Counted from the first letter of the stretch, positions 46,477 through 56,217 are shown. The stretch is 64,000 bases of DNA from Flavobacterium aeripolare (GCF_013294025.1 NZ_JABSNL010000006.1:124001-188000), one strand, 5' to 3'. Program-made: numbers and translations. The notes: generated by a model not told the origin, from the sequence alone.

Positions 46477-47364
46477 ATGAAGAGTACATACAAACTGGTG
46501 GCGTTTCTTCTTTTTATTTTGAGTTATGGAAATGCATTTGCGCAAACAAATAAAGACACAGTAAATATAGTTTTGCTAGCAGGTCAGTCAAATATGGCTG
46601 GTGCCGGAGATTATACTTCTTTGGATGAATCGGTTAAAAAGCGTTTGGCCAATGCTGTAGATAGGGTTCAAATAAGCAATGATGGAAAAGGACCAACACC
46701 ATTATCTTTTTATTTGTCCAAAGGGCATAAAAATAAATATGGTTTTGAAGAAGCTTTTGGACCAGAATTATTGATTGGAATTGTCTTAGCAGAAAAATTT
46801 CCAAAAGACAAGTTTTTGTTAGTCAAAACGGCTCAAGGTGGAACTGCTTTGTATGGCGCTTGGAATCCTGATTGGACTGCCGAAAAAGCGGCTCAAGTAG
46901 AAGCAGAAGGTTTTAAAAGAGATTTAAAATTGTACGCTAATTTTATTGATGATGTCAAGGAAAATATAAAAAGAATCGAAAGAGAAGGCAAAGTGTATAA
47001 AATTATTGGAATGGGGTGGATGCAAGGAGAAAATGATGCTGCCAAAGAAGTTTCGGCTTTGAGTTATGAGACTAATTTGGTCAATCTGATCAACCGTGTT
47101 CGTGCTGATTTGAATGTAAAAGACATGCCTTTTGTGCTGGGGCAAATTAATTCACATTACGGAGATTTTTCTGCAGGACCTGCAACGGTACGAGCAGCAG
47201 AGTGGAAAGTTTCAGAAATAGTATCGAAAGTAAAGACAATCAAAACTACTGCCGATGCACCTTATAAGGATTATCCTAAACACTCGGATAACGTGCATTA
47301 CAATGCCGAAGGGCAATATAGATTAGGAACTGCATTTGCAGAAGCATTGTTGCAATTACAGTAA
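46477..47364 (+). CDS. SGNH-type carbohydrate esterase (sialate O-acetylesterase-like)
   Basis: A 295-residue exported esterase (signal ends AFAQT). The nucleophile block is LLAGQSNMAG with S38, WMQGENDA is the family's third block, and the end motif DNVHYNAEGQ supplies Asp and His. This matches the DUF303/sialate O-acetylesterase family that also contains carbohydrate esterase family 6 enzymes. It lies between two sulfatase genes with gaps of 4 and 28 bp. Removal of an acetyl or another O-acyl group from the galactan is the natural prediction, although acetylated carrageenans are not a standard substrate. Confidence 0.82.
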   Translation: MKSTYKLVAFLLFILSYGNAFAQTNKDTVNIVLLAGQSNMAGAGDYTSLDESVKKRLANAVDRVQISNDGKGPTPLSFYLSKGHKNKYGFEEAFGPELLIGIVLAEKFPKDKFLLVKTAQGGTALYGAWNPDWTAEKAAQVEAEGFKRDLKLYANFIDDVKENIKRIEREGKVYKIIGMGWMQGENDAAKEVSALSYETNLVNLINRVRADLNVKDMPFVLGQINSHYGDFSAGPATVRAAEWKVSEIVSKVKTIKTTADAPYKDYPKHSDNVHYNAEGQYRLGTAFAEALLQLQ

Positions 47365-47392
47365 GAGAAATAAAGTAATTAAGAGAAATATT

Positions 47393-48751
47393 ATGAAAAA
47401 ATCAATCGTTGCGTTAGTATTTTTAATGGCATTACAAACCATTTACGGACAAGAGAAACCCAATGTTGTACTTTTTTTTGTAGATGATTTAGGATGGGCA
47501 GATGTGGGGTATCGCAACGCAAAATTCCACACACCCAACATCGATCAATTAAAAAAAGACGGAATGGAGTTTAGTCGTGCTTATATTGCTACGCCTACTT
47601 GTAGTCCTAGTAGAGCTTCAATTTTAACAGGTAGAGAACCTGTTCGTTTTCAAATGGTGAGACATATTGATGACGGTAACGGACGTGACTTTGACGAAAA
47701 GAGTAATTCAATTAACGCCTATAGCTTATGGCCTAATGATCCTGTGCAAATGCCATCGATTAATATGTTGCCTTTGAATGAAGTCACTTATGCTGAGCGA
47801 TTGAAAGAATTAGGATACTACAACTTTTTCTTAGGTAAATGGCATTTAGGTGATGCTCGTTATTATCCATCTAAGCAAGGATTTGATGAAGAATATGGCG
47901 TTTGCAATTTTGGACATCCAAAAGGATACTACCCACCATTCTTTAAAGATGTGAACCCTTTGGCTAGTTTCGATAACACAGAGGTATACCTCGAAACGGT
48001 TTTGGCAGACAAAGCAGTAGATTTTATTTCGAACTATAAAAAAGAAGCCCCTTTTATGTTGTCCTATTTTCATTATGATGTACATGGACCACAAATTGGT
48101 AGAAAAGACTGGGTAGAACAATACAAAAAAGAAGGTTTAAAAGGAAAAGATGCCGAATATGCCGCGATGATTTCAGCTGTTGATGAATCGGTGGGAAGGG
48201 TTAGAAAGGCATTAATCGAAAAAGGTATTGCAGAGAATACGGTAATTATTTTCACATCAGATCAAGGTGGGTTTTTTAGCAATGCTCCTCTAAGCGGAGG
48301 TAAAACAGGTGGGAATACTCTTGGTGAAGGTGGAGCAAGAGTCCCATTTATAATGTACTATCCTGGCGTTACACAAGCAAATACGAATACTGCTATTCCA
48401 ATTCAGACGATAGATGTTTTCCCTACTTTGGTTGATATTGCAGGAGGAAAAGCGTGTAAAGACAAACAAGTTAATGGTAAAAGTTTGTTGCCAATTGTTA
48501 AAGGAGAAAAATTTAAAGAAGATAGAAGTTTGTATTTTTTCCGTAGTTATGAGGATCAATATGCTGCCGTTATTGCAGGAGATTGGAAATTGATTAAATA
48601 CCACAGCGGGCTATTTCATTTGTTCAATATCAAAAAGGATCAAGCAGAACAACATGATTTGATTGCTATCGAATTAAAACAAGCCGCTAAATTGAAAAAA
48701 GATATAGCAAAATGGGAGAAGAAAGCGGTTCCTGCTTACAATAAAAAATAA
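47393..48751 (+). CDS. S1-family sulfatase
   Basis: A 452-residue exported sulfatase. The ATG at 47393 gives the signal MKKSIVALVFLMALQTIYGQ; the longer frame beginning at 47336 overlaps the esterase gene and adds 19 polar residues, so it is rejected. The formylglycine motif is C70-S-P-S-R; FVDDLGWADVGY, GKWHLGD and SDQGG are intact. It is near the short end for S1 enzymes. The exact sulfate position attacked is not deducible by eye. Confidence 0.9.
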   Translation: MKKSIVALVFLMALQTIYGQEKPNVVLFFVDDLGWADVGYRNAKFHTPNIDQLKKDGMEFSRAYIATPTCSPSRASILTGREPVRFQMVRHIDDGNGRDFDEKSNSINAYSLWPNDPVQMPSINMLPLNEVTYAERLKELGYYNFFLGKWHLGDARYYPSKQGFDEEYGVCNFGHPKGYYPPFFKDVNPLASFDNTEVYLETVLADKAVDFISNYKKEAPFMLSYFHYDVHGPQIGRKDWVEQYKKEGLKGKDAEYAAMISAVDESVGRVRKALIEKGIAENTVIIFTSDQGGFFSNAPLSGGKTGGNTLGEGGARVPFIMYYPGVTQANTNTAIPIQTIDVFPTLVDIAGGKACKDKQVNGKSLLPIVKGEKFKEDRSLYFFRSYEDQYAAVIAGDWKLIKYHSGLFHLFNIKKDQAEQHDLIAIELKQAAKLKKDIAKWEKKAVPAYNKK

Positions 48752-48759
48752 ATCAAAAA

Positions 48760-50280
48760 ATGATGAATTTTAAACAATCAATAACTATTGCCTTTGTGTC
48801 TTTGATGACGGTTTCGGCAGTGGCGCAACAAGAAAGCAAAAGACCCAATATTGTATGGCTAATGGCCGAGGATATGAGTCTGGATTTAGAATGCTATGGT
48901 ATGGCTGCTGTAAAAACGCCAAACTTAAATAAAATGGCAGCAGAAGGAATACGTTATGATAATTGTTTTGTCACTAATCCTATATGTTCACCAAGTCGAT
49001 CTTCAATGATGGTTGGTACGCATCAGTTAAAAATTAATGCGCAACACCACCGTAGTAATAGAGAAGTGCCTCTAGATTCAAGATTCAAACCATTTACTGC
49101 TTTGCTACGTGAAGCGGGATACACCACTATTTTAGGAAATCAAGCTGTAATGGGACATGGTCGTAAAACTGATGTCAATTTTAAGTCAGAGCAAATAGGT
49201 TCTTGGGATGGTAAAACGCAGTTTGGTTTATTTGATAGATATGATACAATTGTAAATGATGGTAAACCGTTTTTTGCTCAAATCCAGTTGCTTGCTAGTC
49301 ATAGAGGTGACTGGTGGAACGAAGTACGTGCAAAATCAAAACATCCAGTTGATCCAGCCAAAGTAGTTTTACCTTCTTACCTAGCAGATGATCCAGCTAT
49401 ACGATTGGATTGGGCTAAATATTTAGATCAAATTGAATTTTTGGACAATGAAGTTGGTTTGATCTTCAAAGAGTTGGAAGACAAAGGACTGGCTGATAAC
49501 ACTATCGTAATATTTATTGGTGACAATGGTAGGTGTAATATTAAAGGAAAAGGATATCTTGAAGATCCAGGATTGCATATACCCTTTATTATGCATTATC
49601 CTAAAAATTATACAGGTCCACATGTGAGTAAAGAGATTGTTTCGGCTGTAGATATTACGGCTACTATTTTAGATTTAGCTGCTGTAAAAGTACCATCGTT
49701 TATGACGGGAAAATCTATTTTGAAAAAAGGATTTAAAAATGATTATGTATACGCTGCACGTGATTTATGGGACGAAATCTTAGAGAAGTCAAGAGCAGTA
49801 ACCTCGGATAAATGGAAGTACATACGTAATGATAAACCAGAGATTCCTTATGATGCACACCAAGCATACCTTGAATTTTACAGGCCTGCTATACACGTAA
49901 TGCGACGATTGAATGAAGAAGGAAAGTTGAATGATGCTCAGCGATTGTTCTTTGCACCTACAAAACCGGTAGAAGAATTATATGATTTAGAAAAAGATCC
50001 TGAGGAATTACACAATCTTGCATTTGACGCAAAGTATAGTGCTACTTTAAAAAAGTTACGTAAAAAAACAGTTTGGTATGACAAAAAAATGAAGCCAGTA
50101 AGTGATGTTTACGAACCCGAAGATGCAGATGCCGTTCAAGTTTTAGAATGGGTTAAAAAAGATAAACCTGAACTGTACCAGCAGATACTTGAAGGAGTTG
50201 AAATAGGTTTAAAAACGATAACTAAGGATTATAGAACTGCTAATAAACAAACAAAAAATACCAAAAAGTCAGATGAGTAA
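48760..50280 (+). CDS. S1-family sulfatase with modified metal-site pair
   Basis: A 506-residue exported sulfatase (signal ends AVAQQ). The formylglycine motif is C76-S-P-S-R in NPICSPSRSSMMVG. The N-terminal metal-binding pair reads AED (MAEDMSLDLECYG) where most paralogues here have ADD or VDD, a variant also found in the heparan N-sulfatase-like branch. GNQAVMGHGRK replaces the usual GKWHLG. Two ATG codons are adjacent at the start. The stop overlaps the GH2 start by 8 bp, which indicates translational coupling. Confidence 0.88.
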   Translation: MMNFKQSITIAFVSLMTVSAVAQQESKRPNIVWLMAEDMSLDLECYGMAAVKTPNLNKMAAEGIRYDNCFVTNPICSPSRSSMMVGTHQLKINAQHHRSNREVPLDSRFKPFTALLREAGYTTILGNQAVMGHGRKTDVNFKSEQIGSWDGKTQFGLFDRYDTIVNDGKPFFAQIQLLASHRGDWWNEVRAKSKHPVDPAKVVLPSYLADDPAIRLDWAKYLDQIEFLDNEVGLIFKELEDKGLADNTIVIFIGDNGRCNIKGKGYLEDPGLHIPFIMHYPKNYTGPHVSKEIVSAVDITATILDLAAVKVPSFMTGKSILKKGFKNDYVYAARDLWDEILEKSRAVTSDKWKYIRNDKPEIPYDAHQAYLEFYRPAIHVMRRLNEEGKLNDAQRLFFAPTKPVEELYDLEKDPEELHNLAFDAKYSATLKKLRKKTVWYDKKMKPVSDVYEPEDADAVQVLEWVKKDKPELYQQILEGVEIGLKTITKDYRTANKQTKNTKKSDE

Positions 50281-52633
50281 GTTTAATATAAATACTATAA
50301 AACAGTTGGTTTTGATTGCTGTTCTACTTATGAGTAGTAGTGCAATTGCTCAAAAATTACCTACCGTCAAGTTAAGTTTCAATCACAGTTGGAAATTCTC
50401 AAAAATTAGTAACACTACAAATTCAGACGAAGCTTTAAGCAAAACTGATTTTGATGATTCAAAATGGTTGGCTGTAAGTTTGCCACACACGGCAAATATT
50501 GAGCCCTTAGTCGTAAATGATCAATGGCAAGGCATATGTTGGTACCGAAAAGAATTCGAAATAGCTTCTGCTAATAAAAATAAAAAGGTAATTATTGAGC
50601 TAGAAGGTGCTATGAATCGTGCCCAAGTTTGGATCAATGGTCAATTGGCTGCAGATCATCTGGGCGGCTATATGCCTGTGGTTATTGATGCAACAAATTT
50701 TGTCAAAGTAGGACAAAGTAATACTATTGCAGTAAAATTGGACAATACAGACAATCCAATTTCAGGTCCGAAACCTTTGAAGATATTAGACTTTAATATG
50801 TACGGTGGTTTGTACCGTGATGCATGGATTAGCTACAAGGATAGAATTTATATTTCGAATCCAATGTTGGCAAATAAAAAAGCTGGTGGTGGTGTTTTTG
50901 TAACCTTTCCAAAAGTTGCAACTGACGAAAGTGAGGTTGCTATTAAAACAGATATAGTAAATGAAACTAGTACATCGCAAGATATCGAGTGTGTGCAAAC
51001 CATTTATTTTAAAGGAAAAAAAGTAGCAGAAAATAAAACTATTTCAAACGGATTAGCAGCTACAAAATCGGTTGAGCTGAATGCTTTGATTCGTATTCAA
51101 AATGCGAAATTATGGTCTCCAGCGGATCCTAATTTATACCAGTTAGAAACGAAGGTTGTAGTAGACGGAAAGTTGAAAGATCTAGAAATGAATACTTTCG
51201 GAATTCGTTCTTTACAATTTAAAGACAATCAATTGTATGTAAATGGAGAAAAGACTTTTTTGAGAGGGGTAAACCGTCATCAGGAGTATCCATTTATTGG
51301 TTATGCACTTTCGGACAATGCACAATACCGTGATGCAAAAAAGATTAAAGAGGCTGGTTTTAACTGTATTCGTTTGTCTCACTACCCACAATCACCCGCT
51401 TTTTTAGCCGCTTGTGATGAGTTAGGAATTTTTGTTGTTGATGCTATTCTAGGATGGCAATATTATGCAGATACAGATGCTTTTAGAAATTTTTGCTACA
51501 ATGCCGCTACAGATTTAATTCGTAGAGACCGCAACCATCCATCGGTTGTTTCTTGGGAAGTGTCATTGAACGAAACTAAAATGCCAATCTTTTTTATGGA
51601 AGAATTGAATAAAAGAGTCCATGAAGAATATCCAGGAAGTCAAGCATTTTCATCAGGATGGATGCCAGAAGTATACGATATCTATTTTCAATCGAGACAG
51701 CATAGAATATTACATGGAAATGAAAATCATGCTGACAAGCCTTACTTTGTATCTGAATATGGAGATTGGGAATATTATTCCTCTAATGGTGGATTGAATC
51801 AAGATAAAATGCCTAAAGGTTTGCGTCTTGAAAAAAGCAGTCGCCATTTAAGAGCCGAAGGTGAAAAAGCATTGGTACAGCAAGCTTATAATTTGCAGGA
51901 ATCTCATAATGATAATCTTGCAACGGGCGTCATGGGCGATGGATACTGGGTAATGTATGATTACAACCGTGGCTATCATGACGAAATTGAGTCTTCGGGA
52001 ATCATGGATATTTTTAGGTTGCCAAAATTTGGTTATGATTTTTATGCAAGTCAAAAAAGTCTAAAAGAAGCAATAGTATTGAAAATTGCTAGTTATTGGA
52101 ATGCCGATTCGAATTTGGACGTAAAGGTTTTTAGCAATTGCGATCAAGTTGAATTATTCTTGAATGGAAAAAGTATTGCTTCTCAAAAACCGGATGTTGA
52201 TAAAAACACAACAAAAATTAGCCATGCGCCTTTTACATTTAAAATCCCCTCTTTTCAAGCAGGTGAGTTGAAGGCTGTAGGTTATATTGATGGAAAGGAA
52301 GTGAAAAAAGTGTCTGTAAAAACACCAGAAGCGCCTAGTAAATTAAAGATTTGGTTTGACGAAAGTGGTAAAAAGCCACAGTCAAATGTAAATGATGTTG
52401 TTTTTGTGTACATCGCAGCCGTTGACAAAAATGGAACGGTGATTCCAACTTTCGATAGTAAAATCAATTTTTCAATCAAAGGAGATGCTGAAGTTATGAA
52501 CGTTGGTCCTATAACAGCCGAAGCAGGAATTGCAACAGCTTTGGTAAGAATTGGTTCGAAAAGTGGAAAAATAGCTTTTGAAGCGGCAATTGCTAATTTG
52601 AAAGGAAATACTGTCGTAAAAACTGTTAGATAA
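50273..52633 (+). CDS. GH2 beta-galactosidase
   Basis: A 786-residue exported GH2 enzyme (signal ends AIAQK). The jelly-roll sugar-binding domain (YRKEFEI, VWINGQLAADHLGGYMP) is followed by an immunoglobulin-like domain and the TIM barrel. The acid/base is E434 in SLNETK and the nucleophile E495 in VSEYGDWE. C-terminal domains include a DUF4982-like and an invasin/Ig-like part (VNDVVFVYIAAVDKNG). In this context it would remove beta-linked galactose from desulfated oligosaccharides. It closes the five-gene sulfatase block. Confidence 0.92.
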   Translation: MSKFNINTIKQLVLIAVLLMSSSAIAQKLPTVKLSFNHSWKFSKISNTTNSDEALSKTDFDDSKWLAVSLPHTANIEPLVVNDQWQGICWYRKEFEIASANKNKKVIIELEGAMNRAQVWINGQLAADHLGGYMPVVIDATNFVKVGQSNTIAVKLDNTDNPISGPKPLKILDFNMYGGLYRDAWISYKDRIYISNPMLANKKAGGGVFVTFPKVATDESEVAIKTDIVNETSTSQDIECVQTIYFKGKKVAENKTISNGLAATKSVELNALIRIQNAKLWSPADPNLYQLETKVVVDGKLKDLEMNTFGIRSLQFKDNQLYVNGEKTFLRGVNRHQEYPFIGYALSDNAQYRDAKKIKEAGFNCIRLSHYPQSPAFLAACDELGIFVVDAILGWQYYADTDAFRNFCYNAATDLIRRDRNHPSVVSWEVSLNETKMPIFFMEELNKRVHEEYPGSQAFSSGWMPEVYDIYFQSRQHRILHGNENHADKPYFVSEYGDWEYYSSNGGLNQDKMPKGLRLEKSSRHLRAEGEKALVQQAYNLQESHNDNLATGVMGDGYWVMYDYNRGYHDEIESSGIMDIFRLPKFGYDFYASQKSLKEAIVLKIASYWNADSNLDVKVFSNCDQVELFLNGKSIASQKPDVDKNTTKISHAPFTFKIPSFQAGELKAVGYIDGKEVKKVSVKTPEAPSKLKIWFDESGKKPQSNVNDVVFVYIAAVDKNGTVIPTFDSKINFSIKGDAEVMNVGPITAEAGIATALVRIGSKSGKIAFEAAIANLKGNTVVKTVR

Positions 52634-52779
52634 TTATTCGATAAAAAAACAATAATTATACTCTTTTAAATGTGTATGCTTTACTAGCAACAATAGCTAG
52701 TACTTCAATCTGAGACAGCGGTTAGCTGAAAGAGAATCAAAAAACTATAAAATATTTCTTTAAAAAATAGTATTATATC

Positions 52780-54672
52780 ATGACTTTTAAATTACAGCAA
52801 TATTATCTTTTTATTCTCGTATTGATACTTGGATGTTCGTTCACCGTTAAGGGGCAAACTCAGAACGGTGCCTCACTACTATTTGACGAGAGTATCGCTG
52901 GAGATGCTACACCATTACTTTTAGAAACTTTAAAGAATTTAGATAACGAGAATATTAAGGTGCTCAAATTTAAAAAAGGCATATATCATTTTTATCCTGA
53001 TAAAGCTTTAGAGCGATATACACAAGTTGCTAATCACAACAGTAGTGTGGTAAAAACTGCTTTTCCTATATTTGACAGGCATGATCTGACCATAGATGGG
53101 CAAGGTTCCACTTTTATTTTTCATGGTTTAATTATACCGTTTTCTATTGAGAACTCTTCTAATATTAGAATCAAAAATGTTTCAATTGATTGGGGTATGT
53201 CCTTTCATAGTGAAGGAATAATTGTAGCAAATAATTTAGAACAGAAAACTTTTGACATGAAGATTTCAAAAGATTATCCGTATGAGATTAGGAAAGGTCA
53301 GCTAGTATTTATTAAAGAATATTATGAACATAGTATAGGACAATCAATATTGTTTGATCCAGAAACGCGAGCTACAGCGTTTCATACAGAGGCTTACACG
53401 TCGCTAACTACAAAGAGTAAGACGGCCACGCAATCAAACGTAGACGCGATAAAATATAAATATCCTGTTGATTTACGATCACCTGACTATGCAAAAATTG
53501 GAATCGAAGACAAGCTGACCGCTGAGCAATTAGAGCCTGGTCTCATAAGGATTTATGGCCATACTAAAAAGATTCCAGAAGTAGGGAAGGTAGTAGTTAT
53601 GAAGGGTGAGCAAGGGTATAATCGGTTTGCACCGGCTTTTCATATAACTTTTTCTAGCGATGTTTCTTTTAACAATATAGACGTTCATCATGCTTGTGGT
53701 ATGGGGCTTATTGCAGAGAATACTAAAAACATATCTATAGATAATTTTAATGTAACGCCTTCTCAGGGTAGGATAATCTCAACAACTGCTGATGCGACAC
53801 ATTTTGTGGGTTGTAGCGGTAAAATTGAGATTAAAAATTGTTTGTTTAGTAGTCAATTAGATGACGCTGTTAACGTTCATGGTATCTATCAACAAATTAC
53901 TGAAATATTGGGTGACCATAAGGTAGCTATAAAAGTGGGACATTTTCAGCAACAGGGCTTTACCATTGGTAAGCAAAATGATAAAATAGGAATTGTTAAT
54001 TTACAAAAATCCTTTTTTGCTACGGAAGAAATGACTTTGAAAGCTGTAGAAAAAATCAATGGCCGCTATCAAGTAATCTCTTTTAATGAAGTTTTACCAC
54101 GTTCTTTAAAAGTAGGAGATTATATAGAAAACCTAGATGCTTATCCTGAATTACTTGTGCAAAATTGTAGAATCATAAACAACAGAGCTAGAGGGTTATT
54201 ACTATCTACTCCACGTAAAATTGTGATTGAGAATTCGTTTTTCAGCACTGAGATGGAAGCAATTTTAGCACCTGTAGAAAGTGGGTATTGGTATGAGTCA
54301 GGGAGCGTTCTCGATCTGACTATTCGTAATAATATTTTTCAAGATTGTGCTACTGGTGGTCAAAACAAGGGGGTCATTCGATTTGAAACAGATAACGAAA
54401 GTGATCATATTGCATTTGAAAATATCCTGATTTCTAATAATGTATTTAATCAATTTGATAATTTGATAGTAGAGGCAAACAACGTAAATATGCTTGAATT
54501 TGTAGGTAATACTATTAATGACTCTAAGAACCATGAAAGTTTGTATCCAGATAATCCGGCTATTATGGTAAACCATTCTCGTAACTTATTATTTAAGAAC
54601 AATCAGTTTTCTGGAAAAGCTACAGAAATATTGCGCAAAGATAAAATGTCTAGCAATATTATTCTTAAGTAG
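52780..54672 (+). CDS. GH110 alpha-1,3-galactosidase, second copy
   Basis: A 630-residue exported beta-helix enzyme (hydrophobic start, ending KGQT). GH110 signatures are HHACGMGLIAE, STTADATHF and LDDAVNVHG, with catalytic aspartates D338, D361 and D362 in the same 23-residue spacing as the first copy. It is clearly diverged from the GH110 at 36877 (longer insert at about 190-240), so a different sulfation pattern or linkage context may be recognised. A 146-bp gap separates it from GH2. Confidence 0.87.
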   Translation: MTFKLQQYYLFILVLILGCSFTVKGQTQNGASLLFDESIAGDATPLLLETLKNLDNENIKVLKFKKGIYHFYPDKALERYTQVANHNSSVVKTAFPIFDRHDLTIDGQGSTFIFHGLIIPFSIENSSNIRIKNVSIDWGMSFHSEGIIVANNLEQKTFDMKISKDYPYEIRKGQLVFIKEYYEHSIGQSILFDPETRATAFHTEAYTSLTTKSKTATQSNVDAIKYKYPVDLRSPDYAKIGIEDKLTAEQLEPGLIRIYGHTKKIPEVGKVVVMKGEQGYNRFAPAFHITFSSDVSFNNIDVHHACGMGLIAENTKNISIDNFNVTPSQGRIISTTADATHFVGCSGKIEIKNCLFSSQLDDAVNVHGIYQQITEILGDHKVAIKVGHFQQQGFTIGKQNDKIGIVNLQKSFFATEEMTLKAVEKINGRYQVISFNEVLPRSLKVGDYIENLDAYPELLVQNCRIINNRARGLLLSTPRKIVIENSFFSTEMEAILAPVESGYWYESGSVLDLTIRNNIFQDCATGGQNKGVIRFETDNESDHIAFENILISNNVFNQFDNLIVEANNVNMLEFVGNTINDSKNHESLYPDNPAIMVNHSRNLLFKNNQFSGKATEILRKDKMSSNIILK

Positions 54673-54707
54673 AAGTGAATATGCTTGACAATTACAGCAT
54701 GTTTTGT

Positions 54708-54772
54708 GGATAAAATAAAGAAGATAATTGGTAACAAACTCTGTAATGCCAGCTATTTTATAATTAAATTTG
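54708..54772 (+). promoter_or_regulatory. Direct-repeat operator plus -7 box of the FGE gene
   Basis: GGATAA at 54708-54713 and TGGTAA at 54729-54734, period 21 bp, one mismatch in total. After 30 bp comes TAAATTTG (54765-54772), an exact TAnnTTTG. The leader to the FGE start is about 45 nt. Confidence 0.6.
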
Positions 54773-54823
54773 CAGGTTCTATAATTATTCGATAACAACA
54801 TTTGCGTTTAAAAAAAAATATAT

Positions 54824-55963
54824 ATGAGTACTAAAAATAAAACGATATCCGCTATAGCTCTTGTGCTAATTGTAGCTGGGGTAATCTATTTTGTTAATGC
54901 TACCAAGTCAAAGATGATTTCTGAAAATGTAGTTTCTGAAAATAGTGCTGACAATGAATCAAAAGTTGGAGACATTGACTTTAGTTCTACCATCGAAAAT
55001 AAAAACAATAAACCTAAAGATGCTCCAGAAGGCATGGTGTGGATTCCGGGTGGAGAATTTTCTATGGGATGCAGTGTTAGCAACGAAAGTTTGTGCGGTG
55101 TAAAAGGGATTACAAATGATGCTAACCCAGTTCATAGAGTTTATGTTGATGGCTTTTGGATGGATAAAACGGAAGTAACTAACAAACAATTTGCCGCTTT
55201 TGTAAAAGCCACAGGATATGTTACTGTAGCCGAAATCAAACCCTCTGCAGAAGAATTTCCAGGTGTTCCTGCTGACAAACTTATTGCAGGTACGGCTGTT
55301 TTCATGCCCACTAAACAAGAAGTTCCGCTTAATGATTACTTACGTTGGTGGGGCTATGTAGGTGGAGCAAACTGGAGACATCCACTAGGACCAGATAGTT
55401 CCATAGAAGGAAAAGATAATTACCCTGTGGTACAAGTATGTTATGAAGATGCAATCGCTTACGCCAAGTGGGCTGGTAAAAGATTAGCCACTGAAGCCGA
55501 ATGGGAATTTGCAGCGCGTGGTGGAAAATCAGGGGAATTATATGCCTGGGGAAATACACTAACAGTAGATGGTAAATTTCAGGCTAATATCTATCAAGGG
55601 AAATTTCCAGTTGATGGTGCAGATGCTGCTGAAGATGGCTTTGCCGGAATAGCTCCAACAGCTCAGTACAAGGCAAATGCATACGGTTTATATGATATGT
55701 CTGGGAATGTCTGGGAATGGGTGAGTGATTGGTACGACGCTAATTATTATGCTCAATTAGCAAGTGAAAATAAAGTTAGTAAAAATCCGCAAGGACCAGC
55801 CACTTTTAATGATCCTAATGAGCCAGGTTTACCAAAAAGAGTGCATCGTGGTGGTTCTTTTTTATGTACAGAACAATATTGCACGCGTTATATGTTAGGT
55901 ACTCGAGGAAATGGCGAAGTAAAATCTGCAGCAAATCATATTGGTTTTAGATGTGTGAAATAG
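54824..55963 (+). CDS. Formylglycine-generating enzyme (SUMF1 family), membrane anchored
   Basis: A 379-residue sulfatase-maturing oxygenase. Residues 8-26 form a hydrophobic anchor (ISAIALVLIVAGVIYFVNA) followed by a linker, then the FGE-sulfatase domain (WIPGGEFSMGC, DKTEVTNKQFAAF, ATEAEWEFAARGG, GNVWEWVSDW). Unlike many FGE-fold relatives, it keeps both active-site cysteines: C348 and C353 in GGSFLCTEQYC, the same spacing as human Cys336 and Cys341. It should therefore truly convert the Cys of C-x-P/A-x-R into formylglycine, aerobically and with copper. All eight sulfatases in the window are Cys-type, so this gene is their likely activator. The anchor suggests maturation at the periplasmic face. 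Confidence 0.9.
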   Translation: MSTKNKTISAIALVLIVAGVIYFVNATKSKMISENVVSENSADNESKVGDIDFSSTIENKNNKPKDAPEGMVWIPGGEFSMGCSVSNESLCGVKGITNDANPVHRVYVDGFWMDKTEVTNKQFAAFVKATGYVTVAEIKPSAEEFPGVPADKLIAGTAVFMPTKQEVPLNDYLRWWGYVGGANWRHPLGPDSSIEGKDNYPVVQVCYEDAIAYAKWAGKRLATEAEWEFAARGGKSGELYAWGNTLTVDGKFQANIYQGKFPVDGADAAEDGFAGIAPTAQYKANAYGLYDMSGNVWEWVSDWYDANYYAQLASENKVSKNPQGPATFNDPNEPGLPKRVHRGGSFLCTEQYCTRYMLGTRGNGEVKSAANHIGFRCVK

Positions 55964-56148
55964 TAATTCACTCTATGTTAAAGTAGGGTAGTAGCATGAA
56001 ATCTTAAGGATGACTCAAATTAATTGTACTATTTTATTGCTTTGCTTATTTTTACATCAAGACCCTTTGCGTTGATTAAAGGAGTTTTGGTGACTATATT
56101 TTTACAGATTTATAAATAATACTAGCTATTTTAAGCGGGTAGTAAAAG

Positions 56149-56185
56149 CAACAAAGCCAAGAACACATTGTTCTTGGCTTTGTTG
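56149..56185. terminator. Perfect 17-bp hairpin between convergent genes
   Basis: CAACAAAGCCAAGAACA (56149-56165) pairs perfectly with positions 56169-56185 around the loop CAT. It lies between the FGE gene (plus) and the SusD2 gene (minus) and can end both transcripts. Confidence 0.75.
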
Positions 56186-56217
56186 TATAAGCTAATTTAT
56201 GACGTATAAATTAAAAA

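Noticed and set aside
47336..47392. Longer N-terminus of the sulfatase whose start is given as 47393
   Set aside because: The extension overlaps the esterase gene and would bury a normal signal peptide behind 19 polar residues.
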